Assembly (NCBI GenBank): GCA_039934635.1
Contig: JBDTLT010000147.1
Location: 1 to 13,447 of the forward strand
Length of the DNA stretch: 13,447 nt
DNA from: DATLFA01 sp039934635
Lineage (GTDB): Bacteria; Actinomycetota; Acidimicrobiia; Acidimicrobiales; WLNW01
Direction: 5' to 3'
Both the position numbers and the translations under genes were made by a program. Shown in pieces: positions 6,951 to 13,447 of the stretch. Under the pieces are notes generated by a model. The model was given only the letters and a program-made list of their open reading frames with translations. It did not search any database and was not told the DNA's origin. Each line of letters starts with the position of its first letter. Within the stretch, counting starts at the first letter, position 1.

Positions 6951-7747
6951 GTGAGTAGATGCCCGCCGTCGGTGAGGATCGTCTCACCGTTGACATACGA
7001 CGAGAGTGGCGACGCGAGAAACAACGCGACCCGAGCGATCTCGTCGGGCTCACACTCACGCCCTACTGGATTGCGGGCGCAATATGCCTTCTTGATCTCC
7101 GACAGGTCTACCCCCGCGCTCTCGGCAAACGCAGCCGCGGTCGCCATCGCACCTTCGGTATCGACCGCGCCCGGCGCGATGGCGTTGACCCGGATGCGCA
7201 ACGGGGCCAACTCGAGCGCCAGCGACTTGGTCAGCATCACGACGGCGCCTTTCGATGCCGCGTAGTGCGCCAACCCGACGGTCGGTTGTATCGCCGACTT
7301 GGACGCGATGTTGACGATGGCCCCGCCCTTCATGTGAGTGGCGCATGCCCTCGACACCAGAAAAGTGCCCCGCGCGTTGATATCGAGCACGCGGTCCCAC
7401 GCCTCGACCGTCATGTCGAACATCGGCGTGGGCGGGAAGATACCCGCACCGTTGACGACGATGTCGATCTGGCCAAGTGCGGTAACTGCCTCACTCGCGA
7501 GTGCCCGGCATTGCTCGTCGTCGCGCACATCGACGGTGACCGCGATGGCGTTGCCTCCGGCGTCGCGCACTCGCGCCGCGGTGTCCTCGGCAGCGCCGCC
7601 GTGCACATCACCGGCGACGATCGACGCCCCCGCTTGGGCCAGGCGCAGAGCGCAGGCGCGACCGATGCCGGAGCCCGCGCCGGTGATGACCGCGACTCGA
7701 CCGCGCAGGCTCACGAGTTCGTCGGTGGGAATGATCGTGTCGGCCAT
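6947..7747 (-). CDS. SDR family oxidoreductase (second of the operon)
   Basis: This is a classical SDR of 266 residues. The cofactor motif is TGAGSGIG (22-29). Asp47 at the end of beta-2 favours NAD(H) over NADP(H). The catalytic set is complete: Asn124, Ser149, Tyr162 and Lys166 (YAASK). The NNAG motif reads NGAG (99-102). The C-terminal GxxxxxDGG element is present (ETILTDGG). It shares with the operon's first SDR an AG(I/L)FP..P...D segment, an AHY motif, a DxEG-containing helical insertion after the APG motif and the same C-terminal ending, so the two look like paralogues. It probably oxidises a secondary alcohol or dihydrodiol intermediate; the substrate is unknown. It starts 4 bp after the preceding amidohydrolase stop and overlaps the next gene by 4 bp. 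Confidence 0.92.
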   Translation of the reverse strand: MADTIIPTDELVSLRGRVAVITGAGSGIGRACALRLAQAGASIVAGDVHGGAAEDTAARVRDAGGNAIAVTVDVRDDEQCRALASEAVTALGQIDIVVNGAGIFPPTPMFDMTVEAWDRVLDINARGTFLVSRACATHMKGGAIVNIASKSAIQPTVGLAHYAASKGAVVMLTKSLALELAPLRIRVNAIAPGAVDTEGAMATAAAFAESAGVDLSEIKKAYCARNPVGRECEPDEIARVALFLASPLSSYVNGETILTDGGHLLT

Positions 7748-7751
7748 ACGT

Positions 7752-8867
7752 TCACTGACCGAACTTGTAGAGCCGTTGCGCGTTGCCCGCCAGCATCAGG
7801 TCACGCTCTTCGCGCGGCACACCGGCCATCGATGCCTGGATGGTGCGCCACGAGTAGGGCCAGTCCGCGCTGATGTGCGGGTAGTCGCTCGACCACAAGA
7901 TGTTCTCGATGCCGACCTCGTGGCGGTTCTGCAAACCGAACGAGTCGGTCATGTAGGTGAAATGCACGTGTTGCTCGACGTACTCGCTCGGTAGTTTGGG
8001 CAACGCATAGTTGTTCGCCGGCGCCAGGCGGTGATAGTTGTTGTCGATCTGTTCCTTGTAGTACGGCACCCATCCGACGTCGACTTCCGCGATGACGAGA
8101 TTCAACGCCGGGAACCGGTCGAATACACCGGCGAACACCATCTGCACGATGCGATTCGGCGCATCGAAGAACCGGCCATAGCCCGGGAGTGCCGAACGAT
8201 GAGCCGACGGCATCGTCAGCGTGAGGCTGACGTGGATGCTCAGCGCACAACCGGCTTCGGCGAGCCGGCCCCAGAGCGCGTCGTCTTCGGGCATGACATC
8301 GAGCGTGCCGTTCGGGTACGCGCCGATCACCGCGGTGCGCATACCGGGACGCCCCCAGACCCGATCGAACTCGGCCACCGCGAGGTCGGCGCCGTGGTTC
8401 GGCAGCAGGATGACGCCACAGAATCGGTCGGGCGCATAAGCCGCGAACTCGCTCATCCAATCGTTGTACGCCTGGATGCACGCGAGATGGAAGTCGGGAT
8501 CGCGGTTGGCAAAGATCGCTTGCGACAACCGGGGCGTCGGGTACAACACCTCACCGTCGACACCGTCGACGTCCTGTTCGTCGAGTCGCGCCGCAGGGTC
8601 GAAACATCCTCGGCGCAGCTCGTCGTGGCGCGCCCAGCCGTTCATCGATTTGGGATCGTTGCCCGCGCACGCGTTCCAACCGAAATTGACCGGATCGTTG
8701 ACGCCTTCGATGATCCACGCGTCGCCTTCGGCAAACCGCTCGATGCGAGGGCACCGGTCGCGGTACTTGGCCGGCACGCGATCGGTCCAAACATCGGGCG
8801 GCTCGACGATGTGACCGTCGCCCGAGATCAGTCGATAGGTCGATCGCGCGCGCTGATCGATGGGCAT
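7752..8867 (-). CDS. Amidohydrolase-2 family metal-dependent hydrolase/decarboxylase
   Basis: This 371-residue TIM-barrel protein belongs to the amidohydrolase-2 family that includes gamma-resorcylate and other aromatic or unsaturated acid decarboxylases. The N-terminal metal motif is SGDGHIVEP (Asp17, His19, Glu22). Further expected elements are IHVSL (His212), the AEVDVGWVPYYKEQID element (about 260-275), WSSDYPH (Asp328) and GNAQRLYKF near the C-terminus. Length and ligands look normal for the family, unlike the shorter relative downstream. The ATG at 8867 is supported by GAGGAGA about 7 nt upstream. It follows the first operon SDR by 23 bp and precedes the second by 4 bp. A role in decarboxylation or C-C bond hydrolysis of a ring-derived intermediate is inferred from family and context. 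Confidence 0.92.
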   Translation of the reverse strand: MPIDQRARSTYRLISGDGHIVEPPDVWTDRVPAKYRDRCPRIERFAEGDAWIIEGVNDPVNFGWNACAGNDPKSMNGWARHDELRRGCFDPAARLDEQDVDGVDGEVLYPTPRLSQAIFANRDPDFHLACIQAYNDWMSEFAAYAPDRFCGVILLPNHGADLAVAEFDRVWGRPGMRTAVIGAYPNGTLDVMPEDDALWGRLAEAGCALSIHVSLTLTMPSAHRSALPGYGRFFDAPNRIVQMVFAGVFDRFPALNLVIAEVDVGWVPYYKEQIDNNYHRLAPANNYALPKLPSEYVEQHVHFTYMTDSFGLQNRHEVGIENILWSSDYPHISADWPYSWRTIQASMAGVPREERDLMLAGNAQRLYKFGQ

Positions 8868-8890
8868 GTGTACTTCTCCTCTGGCTTCTT

Positions 8891-9706
8891 CTAGGTGAGT
8901 GACGCGCCGCCATCGACGAGCACTGTGGTGCCGGTGATGAACGACGAGGCGTCGCTGACCAAGAACAGCACCAACCGAGCGACCTCGTCGGGGGCGCCGA
9001 AGCGACCCAACGCGATGCGCTTGCGGTAGCCCTCGCGGACGCTGTCGGCGTCGGTACCCGACATCGAGCCGCGCGAGACGCTCGCGCGGGCGGCCCCTTC
9101 ACTGTCGATGGGCCCGGGCGCTACCGCATTGACGCGCACGTTCGGCGCCAATTCGAGCGCCAGCGCCTGCGTGAGCTGGATCACCGCCGCCTTGGCCGCG
9201 CTGTAGTGCGCGAGCTGCGGGCTCGGGCGGTAGCCCGCGCGCGAACCGAGGTTGACGATGGCGCCGGTGCCACCGGCACGGGCGAGGTAGCGACCGTAGG
9301 CCTGCGAGCAGAGGAACGTGCCTTTGACGCTGACATCGATCGTGCGGTCGTAGAGCTCTTCGGGGGTGTCGAGGAACGGCGAGTGGGGGAACAGCCCGGC
9401 GTTGTTGACCAAGATGTCGAGTCGCCCGAACCGCGCCGCGGCAGCCTCGATCATCGCCGCGACCTCGATCGAATCGCGCACGTCGGCGACGAAGGTCTCG
9501 GCCTCGCCCCCGGCCGCGTGTACCAGTGCCTGTGTCGCGCGTGCGCCCTCGATGTCGACGTCGGCGATCAGCACGCCCGCGCCCGCTTCGACGAGGCGCA
9601 AGGTGATCGCACGGCCGATACCCGAGCCCGCGCCGGTCACCACGGCCGCCTTCCCGGCCAGCGACCACAGCGTCGCGAGATCAGGAAAGCCGGTTGGCGC
9701 AGTCAT
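8891..9706 (-). CDS. SDR family oxidoreductase (first of the operon)
   Basis: This is a classical SDR of 271 residues. The cofactor motif is TGAGSGIG (24-31). Asp49 ends beta-2 and suggests NAD(H). NNAG (101-104), Ser155, Tyr168 and Lys172 (YSAAK) are present. The position of the usual catalytic Asn is Ser126 (DVSVKGTF), a substitution seen in some SDRs but not the rule. The family is certain, the substrate unknown. The ATG at 9706 is chosen because GAGGGGA lies 7 nt upstream and a TATAGT -10 box further up. The longer frame from GTG 9790 begins inside a palindrome and adds 28 unlikely residues. This is the promoter-proximal gene of the operon SDR, amidohydrolase, SDR, amidohydrolase-like, transporter. 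Confidence 0.92.
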   Translation of the reverse strand: MTAPTGFPDLATLWSLAGKAAVVTGAGSGIGRAITLRLVEAGAGVLIADVDIEGARATQALVHAAGGEAETFVADVRDSIEVAAMIEAAAARFGRLDILVNNAGLFPHSPFLDTPEELYDRTIDVSVKGTFLCSQAYGRYLARAGGTGAIVNLGSRAGYRPSPQLAHYSAAKAAVIQLTQALALELAPNVRVNAVAPGPIDSEGAARASVSRGSMSGTDADSVREGYRKRIALGRFGAPDEVARLVLFLVSDASSFITGTTVLVDGGASLT

Positions 9707-9737
9707 TGATTCGTCCCCTCGTGGTTGTTCGCGCCCG

Positions 9738-9743
9738 ACTATA
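9738..9743 (-). promoter_or_regulatory. -10 box of the five-gene operon
   Basis: TATAGT is read on the minus strand, the same hexamer as in the zinc-ribbon promoter. No good -35 is visible 16-18 bp upstream (AGAACG, AAGAAC or CAAGAA), which suggests an activator-dependent or weak promoter. The -35 zone abuts the large palindrome. The predicted start near 9731 gives a leader of about 25 nt holding the GAGGGGA ribosome site (9720-9714). Confidence 0.5.
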
Positions 9744-9761
9744 GATTCACCAACCGACCCG

Positions 9762-9809
9762 TTCTTGTGGTGTTCGATACGTGTATACACGTATCGAACA
9801 CCACCAGAA
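9762..9809. promoter_or_regulatory. 38-bp perfect palindrome, probable operator
   Basis: The left arm GTGGTGTTCGATACGTGTA (9767-9785) is followed with no spacer by its exact reverse complement (9786-9804). Pairing extends to 9762/9809 with a single mismatch (T9766/C9805), giving 24-bp arms. The centre is GTGTATACAC. It sits in the 132-bp gap between two same-strand genes, 24 bp upstream of the operon's TATAGT box and overlapping its -35 zone. That placement fits a dimeric repressor or activator site of the TetR or GntR kind. In RNA it would make a 17-bp stem with a TATA loop, but no T-run follows on either strand, so a classical terminator is less likely. The palindrome is seen; the operator role is inferred. 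Confidence 0.75.
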
Positions 9810-9838
9810 GGTGAGTTCGCGGGGCGGGCGGCAGGTGG

Positions 9839-10615
9839 CTAGGCGGGGATGAAGGTCTGGAGGGCGACGCCGAGGCCGCCGTCGACCCAGATCACTTGTC
9901 CGGTCACGTAGCGGGCACCGTCGCCGAGCAAGAACACCACCACGGGGGCGACATCATCGGCGGCGCCGGTGCGCCGCAGCGGCACGACCGGTTCACGCTT
10001 GTCCCGCGCGGCGGGATCGGTACTGCTGGCGCTGAACCGGGTGCCCCAGATGAGCCCTGGAGCGACCGCGTTGACGCGGATGCCGTCGGGGCCCCATTCG
10101 AGTGCCATCTGCTGGGTCAACGAGGCGAGCGCAGCCTTGGCCGCGTTGTACGCACCCGCGAACGGCGCCGGATGGAAGGCCACCAGCGACGACGTGTTGA
10201 CGATGGCGCCGCGGCTCTTGCGCAATGCCGGCAGTGCGACCTGACTGCAGAAGAACGCCGTGTCGAGGTCTACTTCGAACACGCGCTTCCAGTCGGCCGC
10301 GCTGAGCGACTCGAGCGGCCCGCCCTTGACGATGCCGACGTTGTTGCACAGGCCGGTCAAGGCGCCCATGATCGCCACTGCGCCATCGACTACCGCTCGC
10401 GCTCCCTCGAGCGTCGACACGTCACCGGCGACGGCATCCGCGGTGCCCCCGGCCGAAACGATGTGCGCGCACGTCTCTTGCGCACGCTCGGCGACGAGGT
10501 CGTTGACCACCACACGGGCGCCGGCCATTGCGGCTTCGTAGGCGATCGCGGCACCGATGCCCGAGCCGGCACCCGTCACGAGCACCGACCCACCGCGGAG
10601 AGAGAAATCGGTCAT
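9839..10615 (-). CDS. SDR family oxidoreductase
   Basis: This is a classical SDR of 258 residues. The cofactor motif is TGAGSGIG (14-21). Asp39 after beta-2 suggests NAD(H). The NNAG motif reads NNVG (91-94). Ser143, Tyr156 and Lys160 (YNAAK) are present. The usual catalytic Asn position is Asp116 (FEVDLDTAFF), a notable substitution. The APGLIW and QVIWVDGG elements are typical of the C-terminal half. The ATG at 10615 is chosen because TDFSLRGGSVLVTG is the standard N-terminus and GAAGGA lies about 10 nt upstream. The frame from 10651 would overlap the preceding gene and add 12 unlikely residues. It lies 4 bp after the DapA-like gene stop, forming a two-gene unit. It is less like the other two cluster SDRs, which share a longer insertion. 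Confidence 0.91.
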   Translation of the reverse strand: MTDFSLRGGSVLVTGAGSGIGAAIAYEAAMAGARVVVNDLVAERAQETCAHIVSAGGTADAVAGDVSTLEGARAVVDGAVAIMGALTGLCNNVGIVKGGPLESLSAADWKRVFEVDLDTAFFCSQVALPALRKSRGAIVNTSSLVAFHPAPFAGAYNAAKAALASLTQQMALEWGPDGIRVNAVAPGLIWGTRFSASSTDPAARDKREPVVPLRRTGAADDVAPVVVFLLGDGARYVTGQVIWVDGGLGVALQTFIPA

Positions 10616-10619
10616 CGGA

Positions 10620-11549
10620 TCACAGTCCTTCGATGGTTCGCAGGTCGACATCGTCGATCATCGTCTGGCGCACTGTTTGCCACATCGACTCGGGCAACGC
10701 CAGTCGCGGCCGGCGCATCGTGCCGCCCGGCAGACCCAGGAGTTGCAGCGCCGCCTTGGTGCCCGTGATGCCGCCCATGTCCCGTGTCGCGGTGAATAGG
10801 TGCATCAGCCGGTTGTACGCCTCGAAGCAACCCGCCAAGTCGCCGGCGGCAAATCGGTCGATCACGGAGACCGCCAGATTGGGGGCCAAGTTGCCCTCCG
10901 AGCTCAGGTAACCCTGACCGCCAAGGGCCAAGCACGTGAGCGCGTGCATCGGCCCACCGACGTGGACGTCGGCGCGCCCGGCAGCGGCGTCGATGACTTG
11001 CTGCAGATAGGACATGTCGGGACCGGACACGTTGACGCCGATGACGTGGTCATAGCGATCGATGAGCCGGCCGATGAGCGGCGGCGGTATGAAGTAGCCG
11101 ACGGACTGATGCGTCGACAGCACACAAGGGACGGTCGTCGCCTCGAGAATGTCGCTGTAGTAGCGCTCCATCTCGTCATCGCGCGGCCGGTTGCCGTGAC
11201 CCTGGTCGAGCGAATAGATCTGCATCGCCTCGACGCCGATCTCCTCGACGAGGCGGGCGAGGCGAATCATCTCGCCCGCGGTCCGCGGCTCGACGCCCAT
11301 CGCCCGAAACGGCACCTTTCCGGCGAGCTCTTCCTTGCCGATCTGCAGGATGCGGGCGACTTCGGCACTGTTCAACGTGTACCCCTCGCCACTTCCGCTG
11401 CCGGCGAGATACACCCCGATACGTGCCGCGGCGAGCTTGCGTAAATGGCCACGCAACGACTCCTCATCGACGCGCTCGCTGCTGTCGAACGGTGTGATGC
11501 TGATCACGAACGTGCTCGGTGTTCTCGTGCTCGCGTGAAAATCAGCCAT
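10620..11549 (-). CDS. DapA-fold (DHDPS/NAL) family protein, catalytic Lys absent
   Basis: This 309-residue protein aligns over its length with the dihydrodipicolinate synthase/N-acetylneuraminate lyase TIM-barrel family. Landmarks are SITPF near residue 20, GSGSGEGYTL (50-59, the GTTGE loop), GVEAMQIYSLDQGH (105-118), GGQGYLSSEGNLAP (210-223) and TGTKAALQLLGLP (262-274). The Schiff-base lysine of the GIK motif is Asn173 (VIGVNVSG). The active-site Tyr of the LYNVP motif aligns with Ser145 (VLSTHQSVG). Canonical pyruvate-aldolase chemistry is therefore unlikely, so it is not a lysine-biosynthesis DapA. A hydratase, lyase or binding role is possible but unproven. A GGGGAG Shine-Dalgarno precedes the ATG. 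It is divergent from the CoA ligase and is followed after 4 bp by an SDR. Confidence 0.85.
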   Translation of the reverse strand: MADFHASTRTPSTFVISITPFDSSERVDEESLRGHLRKLAAARIGVYLAGSGSGEGYTLNSAEVARILQIGKEELAGKVPFRAMGVEPRTAGEMIRLARLVEEIGVEAMQIYSLDQGHGNRPRDDEMERYYSDILEATTVPCVLSTHQSVGYFIPPPLIGRLIDRYDHVIGVNVSGPDMSYLQQVIDAAAGRADVHVGGPMHALTCLALGGQGYLSSEGNLAPNLAVSVIDRFAAGDLAGCFEAYNRLMHLFTATRDMGGITGTKAALQLLGLPGGTMRRPRLALPESMWQTVRQTMIDDVDLRTIEGL

Positions 11550-11622
11550 GCGATCTCCCCCTCTGCGCCGCGCCTGCCGACTGCGTGATCGAGTCGTGGC
11601 GGCGACTGACTATGGTAGGCAC
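11550..11622 (+). promoter_or_regulatory. Divergent intergenic region; TATGGT -10 for leaderless CoA ligase
   Basis: This 73-bp gap separates the DapA-like gene (-) from the CoA ligase (+). On the plus strand TATGGT (11611-11616) ends 6 nt before the ATG at 11623, so transcription would begin at or next to the A of the start codon. No Shine-Dalgarno precedes that ATG, which fits a leaderless mRNA. No convincing -35 is seen. On the minus strand only the Shine-Dalgarno of the DapA-like gene (11555-11563) is evident. Confidence 0.5.
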
Positions 11623-13266
11623 ATGCACCCCCGCAAGGTCGATGTCGTCACGACACCCGAGCGGCGCGCCCACTACCTCGCGGCAGGCCATTGGGATTCG
11701 AGCACGCTCGCCGGCCGTGTGGGTGACCACGCCCGCACAAAGCCCGATGCGGTAGCGATTGTCGACGATCGCGGCCGCTACCGCTATCGCGACTTGCGCG
11801 ACGATGCCGCCGCGTTGGCCGAATACCTGCGCAGTCGTGGGGTCGACGCGTCGTCATTCGTGTCGGTGCAATTACCCAATCGCTACGAGGCGTGCGTCGT
11901 GGCGACGGCCATCCAGTCACTCGGCGCCACGATCAACCCACTGCTCCCCAACTACCGGGCCCACGAGTTGCAACACGTGTTCACAACGGCGCGACCGGCA
12001 GCGATCTTCACGCCGGGCGACTACCGCGGCTTCGACCACCGCGCGATGGTGCAAGACGTCACTGCCGCGACCGGCGTCGCGCCGGTACACATCGTGGTGG
12101 GCGATCACGTGCAGGGCGGCCAGATCGCCTACGACGACTGCGTCGCGTCGACATCCACCCCCGACCTCGGCCGCGGCGACGCCGAGTTGATCTCCGAGCT
12201 GATCTTCACCTCGGGCACCGAGGCCACGCCCAAAGCCATCATGCACACCGAGCAGACCGCCAATTTCTCGGTTCGTGTCGCGTACCGCGACATGGGCATC
12301 ACGGACGACGATGTCGTGTGGATGCCGTCGCCGGTCGGCCATTCGACTGGCTTCAATTACGGCCTTCGCTTCGCGTTGTACCACGGACTTCCGCTGGTGC
12401 TGCAAGATCAGTGGGACGGCGCGGCCGCGGCCGACCTCGTGGTGCGCGAACGCTGTTCCTACACACTTGCCGCGACCACTTTCCTTCAAGATCTCACCGA
12501 GACCGCGCGGCGCACCGGCGTACGGCTCGACTCGTTGCGCTGCTTCGGTTGTGGTGGCGCACCGGTGCCGCCACCGTTGGTCGAAGCGGCCGCCGAGCAA
12601 GGTATTCGGTGCTTGCGGCTCTACGGGTCGACCGAAGTGTTGGTCGGCACCTGGAACCGGCCAGATTCGACGCTCGATCAGCGGCGCTACACCGACGGCA
12701 CCGCCATGTCCCACGTCGAGGTGATGATCGTCGACGACGACGGAGCGCCCGCGGCGCCCAACACTGCGGGCGAGATCGTCACTCGCGGCCCCAACACTTC
12801 GGTGGGCCTATTCGGCGACGATGTGCGCACCGCCGCGACGTACCGCCCCGACGGCTTCGTCAAGTCCGGCGACATCGCGACTATCGACGACGACGGCTAT
12901 CTCACGATGGTCAGCCGCAAGAAGGAGATCATCATCCGCGGCGGCCTCAACATCGCCCCCCGCGAGATCGAAGAGCTGCTCGTGGCGATGCCCGAGATCG
13001 AACGCGCCGCGGTGATCGGCCTGCCCGACGACCGGCTCGGCGAGCGTATGTGCGCGTGCGTCGTCCTGCGGGCGGGCGCGCAGATCGATCTGCCGACCGT
13101 CGTGCAGCGCCTCGAATCCGGCGGCTTGGCGAAGTTCAAGCTGCCCCAGCGGCTCGAAGTCTTCGACATGTTGTCGGCCACCGCCTCGGGCAAGATTCAA
13201 AAGCACGAGCTGGTTCGTATCATCACCACCGAACGCCACGATGCGGGTCGAGAAGAGCTGCGATGA
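11623..13266 (+). CDS. AMP-forming acyl-CoA ligase (AMP-dependent synthetase)
   Basis: This enzyme activates a carboxylic acid to acyl-AMP and then to the CoA thioester. The protein is 547 residues and belongs to the ANL superfamily. The P-loop motif is TSGTEATPKA (196-205), where TSGTTGxPKG is usual. The A5 motif is YGSTE (334-338). The hinge-side motif is KSGDIATIDDDGYL (from 414). The A8 segment SRKKEIIIRGGLNIAPREIEE is intact. The catalytic lysine is in SGKIQK (Lys524). The N-terminal part resembles cyclohexanecarboxylate- and aryl-CoA ligases more than long-chain fatty acid ligases, but specificity cannot be read from sequence. The ATG at 11623 is chosen over 11548, because the upstream extension overlaps the divergent gene and is not family-like. 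It overlaps by ATGA the following enoyl-CoA hydratase gene, so the two are co-translated. It is probably the entry step of the cluster's pathway. Confidence 0.93.
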   Translation: MHPRKVDVVTTPERRAHYLAAGHWDSSTLAGRVGDHARTKPDAVAIVDDRGRYRYRDLRDDAAALAEYLRSRGVDASSFVSVQLPNRYEACVVATAIQSLGATINPLLPNYRAHELQHVFTTARPAAIFTPGDYRGFDHRAMVQDVTAATGVAPVHIVVGDHVQGGQIAYDDCVASTSTPDLGRGDAELISELIFTSGTEATPKAIMHTEQTANFSVRVAYRDMGITDDDVVWMPSPVGHSTGFNYGLRFALYHGLPLVLQDQWDGAAAADLVVRERCSYTLAATTFLQDLTETARRTGVRLDSLRCFGCGGAPVPPPLVEAAAEQGIRCLRLYGSTEVLVGTWNRPDSTLDQRRYTDGTAMSHVEVMIVDDDGAPAAPNTAGEIVTRGPNTSVGLFGDDVRTAATYRPDGFVKSGDIATIDDDGYLTMVSRKKEIIIRGGLNIAPREIEELLVAMPEIERAAVIGLPDDRLGERMCACVVLRAGAQIDLPTVVQRLESGGLAKFKLPQRLEVFDMLSATASGKIQKHELVRIITTERHDAGREELR

Positions 13267-13447
13267 CGTCAGCAGAACGGGTGCAATTGGAGCTGGCCAA
13301 AGTGGGCCGCGGGCGCGACCGCGCCGCAATCATCCGCCTCAACCGGCCCGATCAGCTCAACCCGATCGACTGGGCCACCGTGCACGAGCTCGACGCGCGC
13401 ATCGACGAGATCGAGAGCGACTCGTCGGTCCGCTGCGTGCTCGTCAC
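13263..13447 (+). CDS. Enoyl-CoA hydratase/isomerase family protein, 3'-truncated by window edge
   Basis: About 61 codons are visible. The N-terminus carries the crotonase signature AAIIRLNRPDQLNPIDWATV, matching the usual IxLNRPxxxNAL/M element, then a helix (HELDARIDEIESDSSVR) and the strand CVLVT that precedes the first oxyanion-hole segment. The family hydrates or isomerises enoyl-CoA thioesters in beta-oxidation-like pathways. The catalytic residues lie beyond the window, so hydratase cannot be told from isomerase or ring-cleaving members. The start ATG overlaps the TGA of the CoA ligase (ATGA), giving translational coupling and a shared pathway role. Confidence 0.85.
   Translation, partial: MTSAERVQLELAKVGRGRDRAAIIRLNRPDQLNPIDWATVHELDARIDEIESDSSVRCVLV

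Noticed and set aside
6959..7873. 304-codon plus-strand ORF antisense to the second operon SDR
   Set aside because: Composition is Arg/Asp/His-rich with no domain; the opposite strand has complete SDR motifs.
9707..9790. Upstream GTG start of the first operon SDR
   Set aside because: It would translate through the palindrome and past the -10 and Shine-Dalgarno; ATG 9706 has a well-placed GAGGGGA.
9762..9809. Palindrome as a rho-independent terminator or CRISPR repeat
   Set aside because: No T-run follows on either strand and there is only one copy with no spacers, so operator is preferred, though a U-tail-less terminator is not excluded.
10620..11549. Call as lysine-biosynthesis dapA
   Set aside because: The Schiff-base lysine and active-site tyrosine are missing and the neighbours are catabolic rather than lysine-pathway genes.
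11548..11622. Upstream ATG of the CoA ligase
   Set aside because: It starts inside the divergent gene's start codon and adds 25 Arg-rich residues unlike the family; ATG 11623 has a well-placed -10 box.

Overview
The window is G+C-rich, gene-dense DNA with very short gaps, stop/start overlaps and several probable leaderless starts. Together with the LigB-type ATP-dependent DNA ligase, the many short-chain dehydrogenases (SDRs) and the amidohydrolase-2 proteins, this points to an actinobacterial chromosome, perhaps Acidimicrobiia or a Mycobacterium-like lineage. That placement is inference; no rRNA or other phylogenetic marker is present. I saw no tRNA, rRNA, insertion sequence, CRISPR array or phage gene.

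Left part (1-4596). A 5'-truncated MFS exporter (+) overlaps a conserved hypothetical gene (+). That gene converges on an SDR (-) so tightly that the two stop codons share one CTAG. The SDR is divergent from an ATP-dependent DNA ligase (+) across only 26 bp. The ligase converges on a small zinc-ribbon protein gene (-), which has its own near-consensus promoter in an A/T-rich pocket at 4643-4670.

Right part (4677-13447). This looks like a catabolic gene cluster in three transcription units. Unit A (-) runs SDR (start 9706), amidohydrolase (8867), SDR (7747), amidohydrolase-like (6950), DHA2-type MFS transporter (6093). The genes are coupled by gaps of 4-23 bp or 4-bp overlaps, so it contains two consecutive SDR + amidohydrolase pairs. 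Its promoter region holds a perfect 38-bp palindrome (9767-9804) just upstream of a TATAGT -10 box, probably an operator. Unit B (-) is a DapA-fold protein (11549) followed 4 bp later by an SDR (10615). Unit C (+) diverges from unit B: an AMP-forming acyl-CoA ligase (11623, probably leaderless) overlaps by ATGA the start of an enoyl-CoA hydratase that runs off the window. The unit contents suggest activation of a carboxylic acid to its CoA ester, hydration, dehydrogenation, C-C or ester cleavage, and transport. The substrate cannot be named from sequence.

Oddities: (1) the unit A MFS gene is frameshifted by an exact 13-bp tandem duplication, and removing one copy restores a 467-residue transporter; (2) the DapA-like protein lacks the Schiff-base lysine and the catalytic tyrosine; (3) the shorter amidohydrolase-like protein lacks the N-terminal HxH and C-terminal Asp metal ligands; (4) two cluster SDRs have a changed catalytic Asn and the left-hand SDR lacks the NNAG motif; (5) the 38-bp palindrome has no local regulator gene to match it.
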